Assembly: GCA_934622035.1 (NCBI GenBank)
Contig: CAKTVG010000016.1
Span: 1-64,000, forward strand
DNA: 64,000 nucleotides
Source of the DNA: an uncultured Oscillospiraceae bacterium
GTDB lineage: Bacteria; Bacillota; Clostridia; Oscillospirales; Oscillospiraceae
Direction of reading: 5' to 3'
Below are positions 31,680-40,281 of the stretch, one piece after another (the first letter of the stretch is position 1; every line of letters starts with the position of its first letter). Under the pieces are notes generated by a model, which had not been told where the DNA came from, did no database searches, and was given only the letters and a program-made list of their open reading frames with translations. Position numbers and translations under genes: made by a program.

Positions 31680-33026
31680 TTATTCTTCTGGCCGGTCGCT
31701 GCTCTTTTTGCGGCGGTGGTAGCGGCGCTTTTTGTTGTTATTGCCCTTGGGCTTCTGCTCCGGACGCTTTGCATTCGGGGAATTGATCGGGAAGGTACGC
31801 GCGATAAACTCCGACTGGAGCTTCGGCTCCGTGCGCTTGAGCGCCGTGGATGCGGGCTTGGACGCTGCGGGCGCGGGCTCTGTGCGCTTCGGCGCCGCGG
31901 ACGCAGACTGCGGCGTGCGCGGCTCTGCCTGCGGCTTCTGCTGCTTGCTGTGACCGCGGCCGCCGCGGCGCTTGCGCTTTGCCTTTTCCTCGTTCAGCTC
32001 GCTGGCATTGGTGCGCGCCTCTTCGAGGACCTCGGCGTTCTGCTTCATCACGACCGGCGCAAGGTAGGTCGTCAGCTGCGGTGCTTCCTTCTTGGTGCGC
32101 CGCTTGGGGTCGCCGGAGATGGGGGCGTAATCCTCGGGGATGGGGGGATCGGTCTTCTTCGCCTTGCCGTTGCGCAGGACGCAGATGTCGCAGTTTTTGT
32201 GGCAGACGACAGTCTCCGGCTGCTGCTCCAGACGGATCTTCACACTCTGACGCAGCAGATTCACGTCCGTGACGGTGCCGCGGCCGTCGGGCGTATCCAC
32301 AAAGGACTCCGGCTTGGGCGAGGTCTTGAGCAGATCCTCATAGGCTGCCTGCTCATAGTTCAGGCAGCACATCAGGCGGCCGCAGGTGCCGGAAATTTTG
32401 GTCGGATTCAGACTGAGATTCTGCGTTTTTGCCATCTTGATGGACACCGGCTGGAAATCGTCGAGAAATTCGCGGCAGCAGAAGGGACGGCCGCAAATGC
32501 CCAGACCGCCGACCAGCTTTGCCTTGTCGCGCACGCCGATCTGACGCAGCTCGATGCGCGAGCGCAGGACGGAGGCCAGCTGCTTGACCAGCTCGCGGAA
32601 GTCCACGCGCCCGTCGGCGGTGAAAAAGAAGAGAACCTTGCCGCCGTCAAAGGAATACTCCGCCGAGACGAGCTGCATTTCCAGCCCGAGAGCGGCAATT
32701 TTCTGCTGGCAGACCTCCATTGCGCGCTTTTCGCGCAGACGGTTGTCGGCGTCCACGCGGCGGTCCTGCGCGGTGGCGATGCGGATGACCGGACGCAGCG
32801 GCGCGACGACGTCGCTTGGCCGGACCTCGTGGTTGCCGCGGACGCAGCGGCCGAACTCCGCCCCGCGGGCGGTGTCGATCACGACGTCATCCCCGGTGCG
32901 CACCTTGAGTGCGCCGGGGTCAAAGAAATAGGTTTTTGCGCTCGTGCGGAACTGAATGTCGCAGACCGTGACCGGCTCCTGCGGCTGCTCCGCCTGTTCG
33001 GGCTGTAGGGTTTCGTTGGGTTCCAT
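31680..33026 (-). CDS. ricT: RicT (PSP1-domain protein)
   Basis: A 448-residue protein. The PSP1 core shows FFTADGRVDFRELVKQLASV, IELRQIGVRDKAKLVGGLGICGR, PFCCREFLDDFQPVSIKMAK and SGTCGRLMCCLNYE; the Cys residues are those that in RicT/RicA/RicF complexes hold iron-sulfur clusters. RicT acts with RNase Y in mRNA maturation in Bacillus. The last 150 residues are an unusual Lys/Arg/Pro/Ala-rich tail (KRKRRGGRGHSKQQ, KGNNNKKRRYHRRKKS) that may bind RNA. It follows holB by 10 bases, the conserved holB-ricT order. Confidence 0.92.
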   Translation of the reverse strand: MEPNETLQPEQAEQPQEPVTVCDIQFRTSAKTYFFDPGALKVRTGDDVVIDTARGAEFGRCVRGNHEVRPSDVVAPLRPVIRIATAQDRRVDADNRLREKRAMEVCQQKIAALGLEMQLVSAEYSFDGGKVLFFFTADGRVDFRELVKQLASVLRSRIELRQIGVRDKAKLVGGLGICGRPFCCREFLDDFQPVSIKMAKTQNLSLNPTKISGTCGRLMCCLNYEQAAYEDLLKTSPKPESFVDTPDGRGTVTDVNLLRQSVKIRLEQQPETVVCHKNCDICVLRNGKAKKTDPPIPEDYAPISGDPKRRTKKEAPQLTTYLAPVVMKQNAEVLEEARTNASELNEEKAKRKRRGGRGHSKQQKPQAEPRTPQSASAAPKRTEPAPAASKPASTALKRTEPKLQSEFIARTFPINSPNAKRPEQKPKGNNNKKRRYHRRKKSSDRPEE

Positions 33027-33035
33027 AGTTGCTCC

Positions 33036-33992
33036 TTACTGTAAAAGAATCGAGAGAGTGCCGCAGATATGCGCGGGACCGACGTTGGCGTCGAGCTGGC
33101 GCAGCGCCGCCTTCAATGCGTCGATTCCGGCGAGAATGGTTCCGGCGGAACGGGCGGCGGCGATTTTTGCGCACTCCGGGCGCAGCAGCGGCAGGCCGGC
33201 GCGGGCGGTCAGAGCCGAGGCGAGCAGATCATGCCACTGCATCAAAATCGGGCGAAGCGCTTCGCGCTTCAGTTTTTCCATGGGGGCGAGAACGGCCAGC
33301 AGCGCCGCAGCATCGCGGGCGCAGTAGGCGTTCAGAAAGCTTACGGTCTGCGGCAGCAGCGCCGCGCTGTTTTCGCGCAGCAGCGTCTCTGCCTGACCGA
33401 GATAGCTGCCGGAGCGCAGCGCCGCAGAGCGCAGCGTCTCCTGCTCCGTGTTGGGAAAGCGCTCACGCAGCGCGGGCAGCAGGATCTCATTCGCCAACGG
33501 CTGCAAGCGAAGTTCCACGCAGCGGCTGCGCACGGTGGGCAGCAGGCGCTCGGCGTTGTCCGTCAGCAGCAGAAAGACGCCGTAGGCAGGCGGCTCCTCC
33601 ATGCATTTGAGCAGGGCGTTCTGCCCCTGCGGGTTCAGATCCTGCGCGCGGGGAATGAGATAGATTTTCTTCGCGCCCTCGTTGGGGCGGACATAGAGGT
33701 CTGCGCAGGCGTCACGGATGAGTTTGACCGGGAGAACCTTCTTATCGGGGTCGTCCACGGTGACGATATCCGGATGCGTTCCGTGCAGCACCTTGTGGCA
33801 CTGCGGGCAGCGCAGACAGGGCTTTTGCGGCGCGGTGCACTGCATGGCCGCGCAGAGAAGACGCGCCAGCGTGTGCTTGCCGGACCCGGCTGGGCCGCAG
33901 AGCAGATAGCTGTGGTGCAGCTTGCCGTTGGCGAGAACGGATGCAAGGCGTTCTTTGAGCGCGTCGTTGCCGAGAAATGTGCCGAATTCCAT
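33036..33992 (-). CDS. holB: DNA polymerase III subunit delta'
   Basis: A 318-residue AAA+ clamp-loader subunit. It has YLLCGPAGSGKHTLARLL (P-loop), a zinc module C-x8-C-x2-C-x2-C in CTAPQKPCLRCPQC, NALLKCMEEPPAYGVFLLLT and the SRC sensor TVRSRCVELRLQPL. It helps load the beta clamp on DNA. A TATAAT (34038-34043, minus strand) about 45 bases upstream is the probable promoter. Order with ricT is as in Bacillus. Confidence 0.93.
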   Translation of the reverse strand: MEFGTFLGNDALKERLASVLANGKLHHSYLLCGPAGSGKHTLARLLCAAMQCTAPQKPCLRCPQCHKVLHGTHPDIVTVDDPDKKVLPVKLIRDACADLYVRPNEGAKKIYLIPRAQDLNPQGQNALLKCMEEPPAYGVFLLLTDNAERLLPTVRSRCVELRLQPLANEILLPALRERFPNTEQETLRSAALRSGSYLGQAETLLRENSAALLPQTVSFLNAYCARDAAALLAVLAPMEKLKREALRPILMQWHDLLASALTARAGLPLLRPECAKIAAARSAGTILAGIDALKAALRQLDANVGPAHICGTLSILLQ

Positions 33993-34099
33993 GCGCCAAG
34001 CCTCCTGTTATCGCTGTGTCTATTTCCCTAACTACCTATTATACAATCCCTTTGGGCATTTTTCCAGCCTAACTTTCCGGAAAATGCGGTATTTTTTGA

Positions 34100-34134
34100 G
34101 AAAAAACGGCGGACATCCGGAGATGTCCGCCGTT
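34100..34134 (-). terminator. groEL terminator
   Basis: AACGGCGGACATC pairs with GATGTCCGCCGTT (13-bp stem, CGGA loop), followed on the minus strand by a run of T. Confidence 0.88.
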
Positions 34135-34152
34135 GAAAGGCGTTATTGTGGA

Positions 34153-35793
34153 TTAATACATGCCGCCCATGCCTGCGCCGCCGGCTGCTGCCGCTGCTGC
34201 GGCGTCTGCTGCGGGATCGGGCTTATCGGCGACGATGGACTCGGTGGTCAGGACGCAGGCGCCGATGGACGCTGCGTTCTCCAGAGCGGTTCTGGTGACC
34301 TTGGTCGGATCGACGATGCCGGAGGGGATCATGTCGCAGTAGGTTGCGGTGTAGGCGTCGTAGCCATAACCGACCTTGCGGCTGCTCTTGATCTTCTCGT
34401 AGACGACGGAGCCGTCCACACCGGCGTTCTCTGCGATCTGACGGATCGGAGCCTGAAGCGCCTTGGCGATGATCTGTGCGCCGGTCTTCTCGTCGCCGGT
34501 CAGCTTGGCAATCAGCTTCTCGACGGCCGGAATCGCATTGACAAAGGCCGTGCCGCCGCCGGCGACGATGCCTTCCTCAACGGCCGCGCGGGTCGCGTTC
34601 AGCGCGTCCTCGACGCGGAGCTTCTGCTCCTTCATGGCAACCTCGGTCTGTGCACCGACGCGGATGACCGCAACGCCGCCGGACAGCTTTGCCAGACGCT
34701 CCTGGAGCTTCTCGCGGTCGTAATCGGAGGTCGTGACCTTGATGGCAGCCTTGATTTCGTGGATACGGGACTGGATCTCTGCGGGATCGCCGCAGCCGTC
34801 GACGATGACGGTGTTGTCCTTGTTGACCTTGATTTGACGTGCGCGGCCGAGATCGGACAGCTGCACCTCGGGCAGGTTCATGTTCAGCTCGGAGGCAACA
34901 TAGGTGCCGCCGGTGAGAATCGCGATATCGCGGAGCATTTCCTTGCGGCGGTCGCCAAAGCCGGGGGCCTTGACGCAGACGCAGTTGAAGCTGCCGCGCA
35001 GACGGTTGACAAGCAGGGTGCTCAGCGCGTCGCCCTCGACATCCTCGGCGATGATGACAAGCTTCTGGCCGCCCTTGACGATCTGCTCAAGGATGGGCAG
35101 GATGTCCTGGATGGAGGAGATCTTCTTATCCGTGATGAGGATATAGGGATCGTCCACAACGGCTTCCATCTTGTCGGTATCGGTGACCATGTAGGGGGAG
35201 ATATAGCCACGGTCGAACTGCATGCCCTCGACGACGTCCAGGCCGGTCTCGGCGGTCTTGGACTCCTCGATGGTGATGACGCCGGAGGCGGTGACCTTTT
35301 CCATGGCCTCGGCGATCAGCTTGCCGATTTCCTCGTCGCCGGAGGAGACGGTGCCGACTCTTGCGATGTCGGCGCTGCCGTTGACGGCCTGAGAGTTGGC
35401 CTTGATGGACTCAATGGCTGCGTCAACTGCCTTCTGCATGCCCTTGCGCATGACCATGGGGTTTGCGCCGGCGGAGACGTTCTTCAGACCCTCGCGGACG
35501 ATGGCCTGTGCCAGCAGGGTGGCGGTGGTGGTGCCGTCGCCGGCGACGTCGTTGGTCTTCGTGGCGACTTCGCGGACGAGCTGTGCGCCCATGTTTTCAA
35601 ACGGATCCTCAAGCTCGACTTCCTTGGCGATGGTCACGCCGTCGTTCGTGATGAGGGGAGCGCCGTACTTCTTGCCGAGGACGACGTTGCGGCCCTTCGG
35701 GCCGAGGGTAACCTTAACGGTATTTGCCAGCTGGTCAATGCCGGACTGGAGCTTCTTGCGGGCGTCTTCGCCGAATTCAATCATCTTTGCCAT
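34153..35793 (-). CDS. groEL: Chaperonin GroEL
   Basis: A 546-residue chaperonin of normal length. It has the full GroEL signature set: VTLGPKGRNVVLGKKYGAP, the ATP motif GDGTTTATLLAQAIV, AAVEEGIVAGGGTAFVNAIP and a Gly/Met-rich tail (GGAGMGGMY). It folds proteins with GroES in the cytoplasm. It lies 18 bases after groES and shares its CIRCE-controlled promoter. An open frame of 629 codons on the other strand is a shadow of this gene. Confidence 0.98.
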   Translation of the reverse strand: MAKMIEFGEDARKKLQSGIDQLANTVKVTLGPKGRNVVLGKKYGAPLITNDGVTIAKEVELEDPFENMGAQLVREVATKTNDVAGDGTTTATLLAQAIVREGLKNVSAGANPMVMRKGMQKAVDAAIESIKANSQAVNGSADIARVGTVSSGDEEIGKLIAEAMEKVTASGVITIEESKTAETGLDVVEGMQFDRGYISPYMVTDTDKMEAVVDDPYILITDKKISSIQDILPILEQIVKGGQKLVIIAEDVEGDALSTLLVNRLRGSFNCVCVKAPGFGDRRKEMLRDIAILTGGTYVASELNMNLPEVQLSDLGRARQIKVNKDNTVIVDGCGDPAEIQSRIHEIKAAIKVTTSDYDREKLQERLAKLSGGVAVIRVGAQTEVAMKEQKLRVEDALNATRAAVEEGIVAGGGTAFVNAIPAVEKLIAKLTGDEKTGAQIIAKALQAPIRQIAENAGVDGSVVYEKIKSSRKVGYGYDAYTATYCDMIPSGIVDPTKVTRTALENAASIGACVLTTESIVADKPDPAADAAAAAAAGGAGMGGMY

Positions 35794-35811
35794 AGTTCAA
35801 ATGCCTCCTGA

Positions 35812-36096
35812 TTATTCTACGATTGCGAGGATCTCGGCCTGACGGACAATGGAATAATCCTTGTCGTCGAGCTTGACCTCAGTGCCTGCGTACTTGCCTA
35901 CGACGACCTTGTCGCCGGGCTTCACGACCATTTTTACCTCGTTGCCGTCCACAAGGCCGCCGGGGCCGACTGCGACGACTTCGGAAATCACAGGCTTTTC
36001 TTTATTCGAAGTAGAGAGAATGATGCCGGATGCGGTGGTTTCCATCGCCTCAACGGGCTTGAGCAGAACGCGGTCTGCAAGGGGAACTAACTTCAT
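35812..36096 (-). CDS. groES: Co-chaperonin GroES
   Basis: A 94-residue lid protein of the chaperonin, with PLADRVLLKPVEAMETTASGI (mobile loop), GPGGLVDGNEVKMVVKPGDKVVVGKYAGTEV and the C-terminal DYSIVRQAEILAIVE. Length and motifs are standard. The CIRCE operator lies about 70 bases upstream. Confidence 0.98.
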   Translation of the reverse strand: MKLVPLADRVLLKPVEAMETTASGIILSTSNKEKPVISEVVAVGPGGLVDGNEVKMVVKPGDKVVVGKYAGTEVKLDDKDYSIVRQAEILAIVE

Positions 36097-36164
36097 AGTT
36101 GCTTACCTCCAATATTTTGGGGATCGCAGATTATTGCGCTTCCCTTTGATTTACAGGATTGAGG

Positions 36165-36191
36165 TTAGCACTCGAAAGCTCTGAGTGCTAA
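36165..36191 (-). promoter_or_regulatory. CIRCE operator (HrcA site)
   Basis: TTAGCACTC (36165-36173), nine-base spacer, GAGTGCTAA (36183-36191): a perfect CIRCE, bound by the heat-shock repressor HrcA. hrcA itself is not in the window. Confidence 0.97.
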
Positions 36192-36198
36192 CACCTAT

Positions 36199-36226
36199 AT
36201 AATACCCATCTTTTCCAAAATGTCAA
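36199..36226 (-). promoter_or_regulatory. groESL promoter
   Basis: On the minus strand TTGACA (36221-36226), 16-base spacer, TATTAT (36199-36204), just upstream of CIRCE so that HrcA would block early transcription. Confidence 0.85.
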
Positions 36227-36275
36227 GAAAAATTTTTGGAAAAAATGCGACATTTTTTGCATCCTGCCGCAACGG

Positions 36276-36304
36276 TTGAAAAAGTGCCGCAAATGTGCTA
36301 TAAA
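36276..36304 (+). promoter_or_regulatory. Promoter of the TetR-plsX operon
   Basis: TTGAAA (36276-36281), 17-base spacer, TATAAA (36299-36304). It is divergent from groESL and about 70 bases before the TetR gene. Confidence 0.75.
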
Positions 36305-36371
36305 TATAAAGATAGCAAAGCCCCGGCGATTCTGCCGGAGCTTCCCAAGCGAAAGACAAGGAGGGTCCGAC

Positions 36372-36959
36372 ATGAAGCAGCAGGTCACGAAGCGCTATAT
36401 TCAGGAGGCGTTTCGGATGCTCCTTCTGGAAAAGCCCATGGACAAGATCACGGTGCGCGACATCGTGGAGGAATGTGGGCTGACACGCAATACCTTCTAT
36501 TACCATTATGATGATATCTATGACCTGTTTGAGGATTTTCTGAAGGAGCAGCTTGCGCAGGCACTGCATACCTCGCCGCAGGAAATGGCGCCGGACGAGG
36601 TGCTGCTCAGCGCGCTCGGCTTCCTTCTGGAAAAGCCGAAGGTCGCGCGGCACATTTTCTCTTCCCGGAACCACGACGTCATGCTGCAATATATGATGCG
36701 CGTGACGGAGCTGCTGCTCGAGCGGCATATCGCACTCGACGGCCTGAGCTGCGGCCCGGAAGACCAGGAGCTGATTCTCAGCGTCTGTGCGCACGCGCTC
36801 TACGGCATGCTGGAGCAGTGGCTGACGCAGCGCAGGGAAGCGAGGCTGGAGGCAGACCTCCTGCGCATCACGCAGCTGTTTGAAAGCGTGATCCACAATG
36901 CGCTGCTTGCCTCAAAAAAACCGCCGCGCCCGGCGCGCAGTCAGGAGAAAACGGTATGA
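36372..36959 (+). CDS. TetR/AcrR-family regulator
   Basis: A 195-residue regulator with the N-terminal helix-turn-helix KITVRDIVEECGLTRNTFYYHYDDIYDLFEDFL (residues 24-56), typical of TetR proteins of the DhaS/YfiR-like group. The rest is a helical ligand-binding domain. Start at 36372 follows AAGGAGGGTCCGAC. It overlaps the next gene by 4 bases and probably regulates its own operon; no operator could be identified. Confidence 0.9.
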   Translation: MKQQVTKRYIQEAFRMLLLEKPMDKITVRDIVEECGLTRNTFYYHYDDIYDLFEDFLKEQLAQALHTSPQEMAPDEVLLSALGFLLEKPKVARHIFSSRNHDVMLQYMMRVTELLLERHIALDGLSCGPEDQELILSVCAHALYGMLEQWLTQRREARLEADLLRITQLFESVIHNALLASKKPPRPARSQEKTV

Positions 36960-37684
36960 AGGCGCTTCTGATCAATGCAAGTCCCCGCGGCGCGCGGAGC
37001 AATACGATCCTGCTTGCGCAGGCCTTCCTGCGCGGAATGGACTGTGAGCAGGAGACAATCTCGCTTGCCGATTGCCGCATTACGCCCTGCACGGGCTGCA
37101 TGACCTGCTGGATGCGCGGCGACGGAAGGTGCGTCCTCTCTGACGATATGGATGCGCTGCTGGAGAAGCTTCTGGCGGCGGATGTGGTGATTGAAAGCTT
37201 TCCGCTCTACTATTTCGGCATGCCAACAATTCTAAAGGCGTTTACCGACCGCACCTTCTGCCTGATGCAGCCCTACCGCGGGCAGACGACCGGCTGCTCC
37301 TTCCAGCTGCCGCGCGACGAGCGCCTGCTGGGGAAAAAGCTGGTGCTGATCTCCACCTGCGGCTACGCGGAGGCGGGAGAGATTTATGACGCACTGCTGC
37401 ATCAGTACGATCTTTTGTGCCACGGGCGGAACTACACGCCCATCTTTTGCCCGGAAGGGGAGCTGATGCAGCTCGAGCAGCTGGCGCTGCCGCGCAAACG
37501 GCTGCTTTCCCGCTTGGAGGAGGCAGGGGCACGCTTCCGCTCCGAGGGGAGTCTGCCGGAGGCTGTTTTGCAGGAGCTGCAAAAGCCGCTGGTCGATCCC
37601 CGTGTCTATCAGATCATTGCCGCCGCCCACTGGTCGGGCGCGAAAGGAGAACATCCCCTTGAAAAAGAACACGAACATTGTTAA
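36956..37684 (+). CDS. Flavodoxin-like NAD(P)H-dependent FMN reductase
   Basis: A 242-residue flavoprotein. KALLINASPRGARSNTILLAQAFLRGM is the phosphate-binding loop of the NADPH-dependent FMN reductase family; CTGCMTCWMRGDGRCVLSDDMDALLEKLLAADVVIESFPLYYFGMP has the CxxC and flavin-ring loop typical of the ISF-like multimeric flavodoxin group. The C-terminus is longer than usual. Substrate unknown. ATGA overlap with the TetR gene; it overlaps the next gene by 26 bases. Confidence 0.85.
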   Translation: MKALLINASPRGARSNTILLAQAFLRGMDCEQETISLADCRITPCTGCMTCWMRGDGRCVLSDDMDALLEKLLAADVVIESFPLYYFGMPTILKAFTDRTFCLMQPYRGQTTGCSFQLPRDERLLGKKLVLISTCGYAEAGEIYDALLHQYDLLCHGRNYTPIFCPEGELMQLEQLALPRKRLLSRLEEAGARFRSEGSLPEAVLQELQKPLVDPRVYQIIAAAHWSGAKGEHPLEKEHEHC

Positions 37685-38273
37685 AAGCGCGAAGATCATC
37701 AATGTGATTTCAGCCTGTATCATGGCGCTTTCCGGAATCACACTGGTGCTGCTTCCGGAAATGGATCAGCTCATGACGGCGCAGCGTATCCTGCTCAGCG
37801 CGCTGTTCGGCGTGATTGGCGGAGCAAAGCTGCTGGGCTACTTTTCCAACGACCTGTACCGTCTGGCCTTCCAGTTTGACTTTGCCATCGGCATTTTCTG
37901 CTGGATCCTCACGCTGCTGATCATTCTTGCCCCGGCGCGTTCCGTGCCGATGATCCCGACGCTGCTGGCCGTGTATGTCGTTCTGGACGCGCTGCTGAAA
38001 ATTCAGATATCCACGGATGCCCGCGGCTTCGGCATGTCCTGCTGGGTGGGGATGATCGTTTCGAGCGTATTTTTGTTTGTGGTCAGCATCCTGACCGTCG
38101 GCTCGATCTACTGGCAGTGGCTGCCGGAGACCTGCGCCGTCGGCCTTGCGCTGACGGTGGACGGACTGGAAAATGCCTGGATTACGGCCTATACCGTCCG
38201 CGTCCGTGCGCGGAAAAAGCACCTTTCGGAACATTTTGGCTTGGAAGAGGAGAACGATGAAACTACTGATTGA
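37659..38273 (+). CDS. DUF308/HdeD-like membrane protein
   Basis: A 204-residue membrane protein with six hydrophobic segments arranged in pairs (IINVISACIMALSGITLVLLP, ILLSALFGVIGGAKLLGYF, FAIGIFCWILTLLIILAP, IPTLLAVYVVLDALLKI, SCWVGMIVSSVFLFVVSILTV), like DUF308/HdeD proteins. Cytoplasmic Arg/Lys ends. The start is TTG at 37659, 9-10 bases after AAAGGAGAAC. Function unknown. It overlaps plsX by 17 bases. Confidence 0.75.
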   Translation: MKKNTNIVKSAKIINVISACIMALSGITLVLLPEMDQLMTAQRILLSALFGVIGGAKLLGYFSNDLYRLAFQFDFAIGIFCWILTLLIILAPARSVPMIPTLLAVYVVLDALLKIQISTDARGFGMSCWVGMIVSSVFLFVVSILTVGSIYWQWLPETCAVGLALTVDGLENAWITAYTVRVRARKKHLSEHFGLEEENDETTD

Positions 38274-39225
38274 CGTATTCGGAAGCGACCACCCCATGGA
38301 GCTGATTGCGGGCTGCGCGCGCTGCTCCCTGGAGGTGCCGGAGGCGACGCTCGTCCTGCCGGGACAGGAGGAGATTCTGCGTCCGGCACTGGAGGCGCTG
38401 CCCCACGATCCGTCGCGCATTGAGCTGATGCCAACGGCGACTGTGATTACCAACCACGACAACCCCATCGAGGCGGTCATGGCAAAGCGGGATTCCTCGC
38501 TCGTTGCGGGCATCAAGCGCCTGCGTACCGACCCCGAGATCGGCGCCATGCTCACTGCGGGCAGCACCGGCGCGGCCTTTGTTGCGGGCATTACCTTCGT
38601 AGGCCGCCTGCCGGGCGTGCATACGCCGGCGCTCTCGTCCTTCCTGCCCTCGGAAAAGAATTATGATATCTGCCTTGCCGACTGCGGCGCAAACGTGGAC
38701 TGCAAGCCGGACCGGCTGGGCGAATTCGCCCTGCTCGGCACCGCGCTGATGCGGAGCTATGGCATAGAAAATCCCCGCGTCGGCCTGCTTTCCGTCGGCA
38801 TAGAGGAGGGAAAGGGCAGCCATTTTGTGCAGGAGGCCTACGCCTGCCTGGAAAAGCTGCCGATCAACTTTGCGGGCAATATGGAGGCGCGGGACGCGCT
38901 CTCGGGCGAATATGACGTGATCGTCTGCGACGGCTTCTCCGGCAACGTCCTTTTGAAAACCGTCGAGGGAACCGGACTCTTTGCCGGCAGCCGCCTGAGA
39001 AAAAGCGAGGACCCTGCCGTCTGGACGGCGGCACAGGAGCTGACGCAGGAGCTGGATTTCTCCCTGCGCGGCGCGTCCGTCATTCTTGGCCTGCGCAAGC
39101 CCATCTTTAAGGCGCACGGCAGCGCCACCGAGCGCACGATTCCCAACGCCGTACGGCGGATGCTCCGCTTCCTCGAAGCGGACTACCCCGCGCATTGGGC
39201 GGAAGTGATGCAGCGCGGGTCTTGA
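38257..39225 (+). CDS. plsX: Phosphate acyltransferase PlsX
   Basis: A 322-residue enzyme making acyl-phosphate from acyl-ACP for phospholipid synthesis by PlsY/PlsC. Signatures: MKLLIDVFGSDHP (DAMGGDxxP replaced by DVFGSDHP), AMLTAGSTGAAFVAGI, LADCGANVDCKPDRLGEFALLGTALMR, IVCDGFSGNVLLKTVEG, FKAHGSATERTIPNAVRR. Usual fabD/acpP neighbours are absent; here it ends a TetR-flavodoxin-DUF308 operon. The variant first motif marks it as a divergent PlsX. RBS AAGAGGAGAACG. Confidence 0.9.
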   Translation: MKLLIDVFGSDHPMELIAGCARCSLEVPEATLVLPGQEEILRPALEALPHDPSRIELMPTATVITNHDNPIEAVMAKRDSSLVAGIKRLRTDPEIGAMLTAGSTGAAFVAGITFVGRLPGVHTPALSSFLPSEKNYDICLADCGANVDCKPDRLGEFALLGTALMRSYGIENPRVGLLSVGIEEGKGSHFVQEAYACLEKLPINFAGNMEARDALSGEYDVIVCDGFSGNVLLKTVEGTGLFAGSRLRKSEDPAVWTAAQELTQELDFSLRGASVILGLRKPIFKAHGSATERTIPNAVRRMLRFLEADYPAHWAEVMQRGS

Positions 39226-39250
39226 CATTTTTCGCGCCCTACGCTATAAT
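39222..39250 (+). promoter_or_regulatory. Promoter of TPP riboswitch-thiT
   Basis: TTGACA (39222-39227, overlapping the plsX stop), 17-base spacer, TATAAT (39245-39250): full consensus. Confidence 0.92.
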
Positions 39251-39273
39251 ACTGCCGAACGCACGACAAATCA

Positions 39274-39372
39274 TTCTTCGGGGTGCCGGATGCTTCCGGC
39301 TGAGATTGGACGAACAGGCGTCCTGACCCGCGAACCTGATACGGTTAATACCGTCGTAGGGAAAGATGCAGA
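39274..39372 (+). promoter_or_regulatory. TPP riboswitch (THI element)
   Basis: GGGGTGCC near the 5' end, GGCTGAGATT, ACCCGCGAACCTGATACGG and GTTAATACCGTCGTAGGGAA match the TPP aptamer core in order and spacing. Client gene is thiT. Confidence 0.97.
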
Positions 39373-39382
39373 TGTACCCTCC

Positions 39383-39428
39383 TTCCGCGCTGCTTTCCGA
39401 GAACGGTTTGCAGTGCGGAATTTTATTT
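39383..39428 (+). terminator. TPP riboswitch terminator
   Basis: TTCCGCGCTGC pairs with GCAGTGCGGAA (one mismatch), followed by TTTTATTTT, just before the thiT ribosome site GGAGG. Supports off-switching by premature termination when TPP is bound. Confidence 0.82.
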
Positions 39429-39444
39429 TCGGAGGCATAGATTT

Positions 39445-40005
39445 ATGCGCAACCATCTTAAACTGCGCGCTCTCTGCGAGTGCGCCATCTTTACCGCTCT
39501 GGCGCTTGCCCTGAGCTACGCAAAAGTGGACGTCGCCGCGCTCGGCGGCTCCATCAGCCTGGTCATGATCCCGCTGGTGCTGTGCGCCATCCGCTGGGGC
39601 CTCGGCTGGGGCCTGGGCGCCGGCCTGGTCTTCGGCACGCTGAAGTTCTTCATCGGCGGCGGCCATGCCGTCAACTGGGAGTCCATGCTGCTTGACTACA
39701 CGCTTGCCTATACGTTCGTCGGCTTCGCCGGCCTGCTGAAGGGCAAGTCCAAGACCGCCTGGCTGGCGGCGCTCATCGGCGGCCTTGGCCGCTTCCTTAT
39801 CCACTACATCAGCGGCATCACGATTTACGCCATTGTGGAGGACACAACCATTTTCGGTGTGACCACCTCCAACCCCTGGCTGTATTCCCTGCTGTACAAC
39901 GGTGCTTATATGGTGCCGAACATCATTCTCACCGTCGCCGCGGTCGCGCTGCTGGCAATTCCGCTCGGGAAATATATGCGCCGGGAGGACCTGCGCACGG
40001 CCTGA
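39445..40005 (+). CDS. thiT: Thiamine ECF transporter S component ThiT
   Basis: A 186-residue membrane protein of six hydrophobic segments: CAIFTALALALSYAKV at the start, IPLVLCAIRWGLGWGLGAGLVFGTLKFFIGGG in the middle and GGLGRFLIHYISGITIYAIVE near the thiamine-binding face, matching ThiT/YuaJ. It binds thiamine and couples to a shared EcfAA'T module outside the window. The TPP riboswitch upstream confirms the ligand. Confidence 0.94.
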   Translation: MRNHLKLRALCECAIFTALALALSYAKVDVAALGGSISLVMIPLVLCAIRWGLGWGLGAGLVFGTLKFFIGGGHAVNWESMLLDYTLAYTFVGFAGLLKGKSKTAWLAALIGGLGRFLIHYISGITIYAIVEDTTIFGVTTSNPWLYSLLYNGAYMVPNIILTVAAVALLAIPLGKYMRREDLRTA

Positions 40006-40085
40006 GATCTTTCTGCCGTCCGAACCTGCCAAAAATGCAGGAAACCTGCGAAAAATTTGCAGTATTTGATATAAAGTAATGTAAA

Positions 40086-40137
40086 AACCCCGCTTTGTGG
40101 ATTCTGGTGAATCGACAAAGCGGGGAACTTTCATTTT
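40086..40137 (+). terminator. thiT terminator
   Basis: CCCCGCTTTGT and ACAAAGCGGGG form an 11-bp stem with a 16-base loop that itself has pairing potential (GATTC/GAATC), followed by AACTTTCATTTTTT. Confidence 0.85.
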
Positions 40138-40174
40138 TTGTTCAAAATTTCGTAACATTTTTTGGAAGCGGCGA

Positions 40175-40203
40175 TTGCGTTTCATGGATGACAGCTGTAT
40201 AAT
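40175..40203 (+). promoter_or_regulatory. Promoter of the subtilase gene
   Basis: TTGCGT (40175-40180), 17-base spacer, TATAAT (40198-40203), leader about 70 bases. Confidence 0.8.
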
Positions 40204-40281
40204 AATTTATATTTTTCAGGGGAACGATGAAAGAATATTCATCCTATTCCGGAAAAAGAGAATGTACACAGGAGGGATACC

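Noticed and set aside
33922..35811. A 629-codon open frame antisense to groEL
   Set aside because: Gly/Asp/Leu-rich shadow of groEL codons; groEL is certain.
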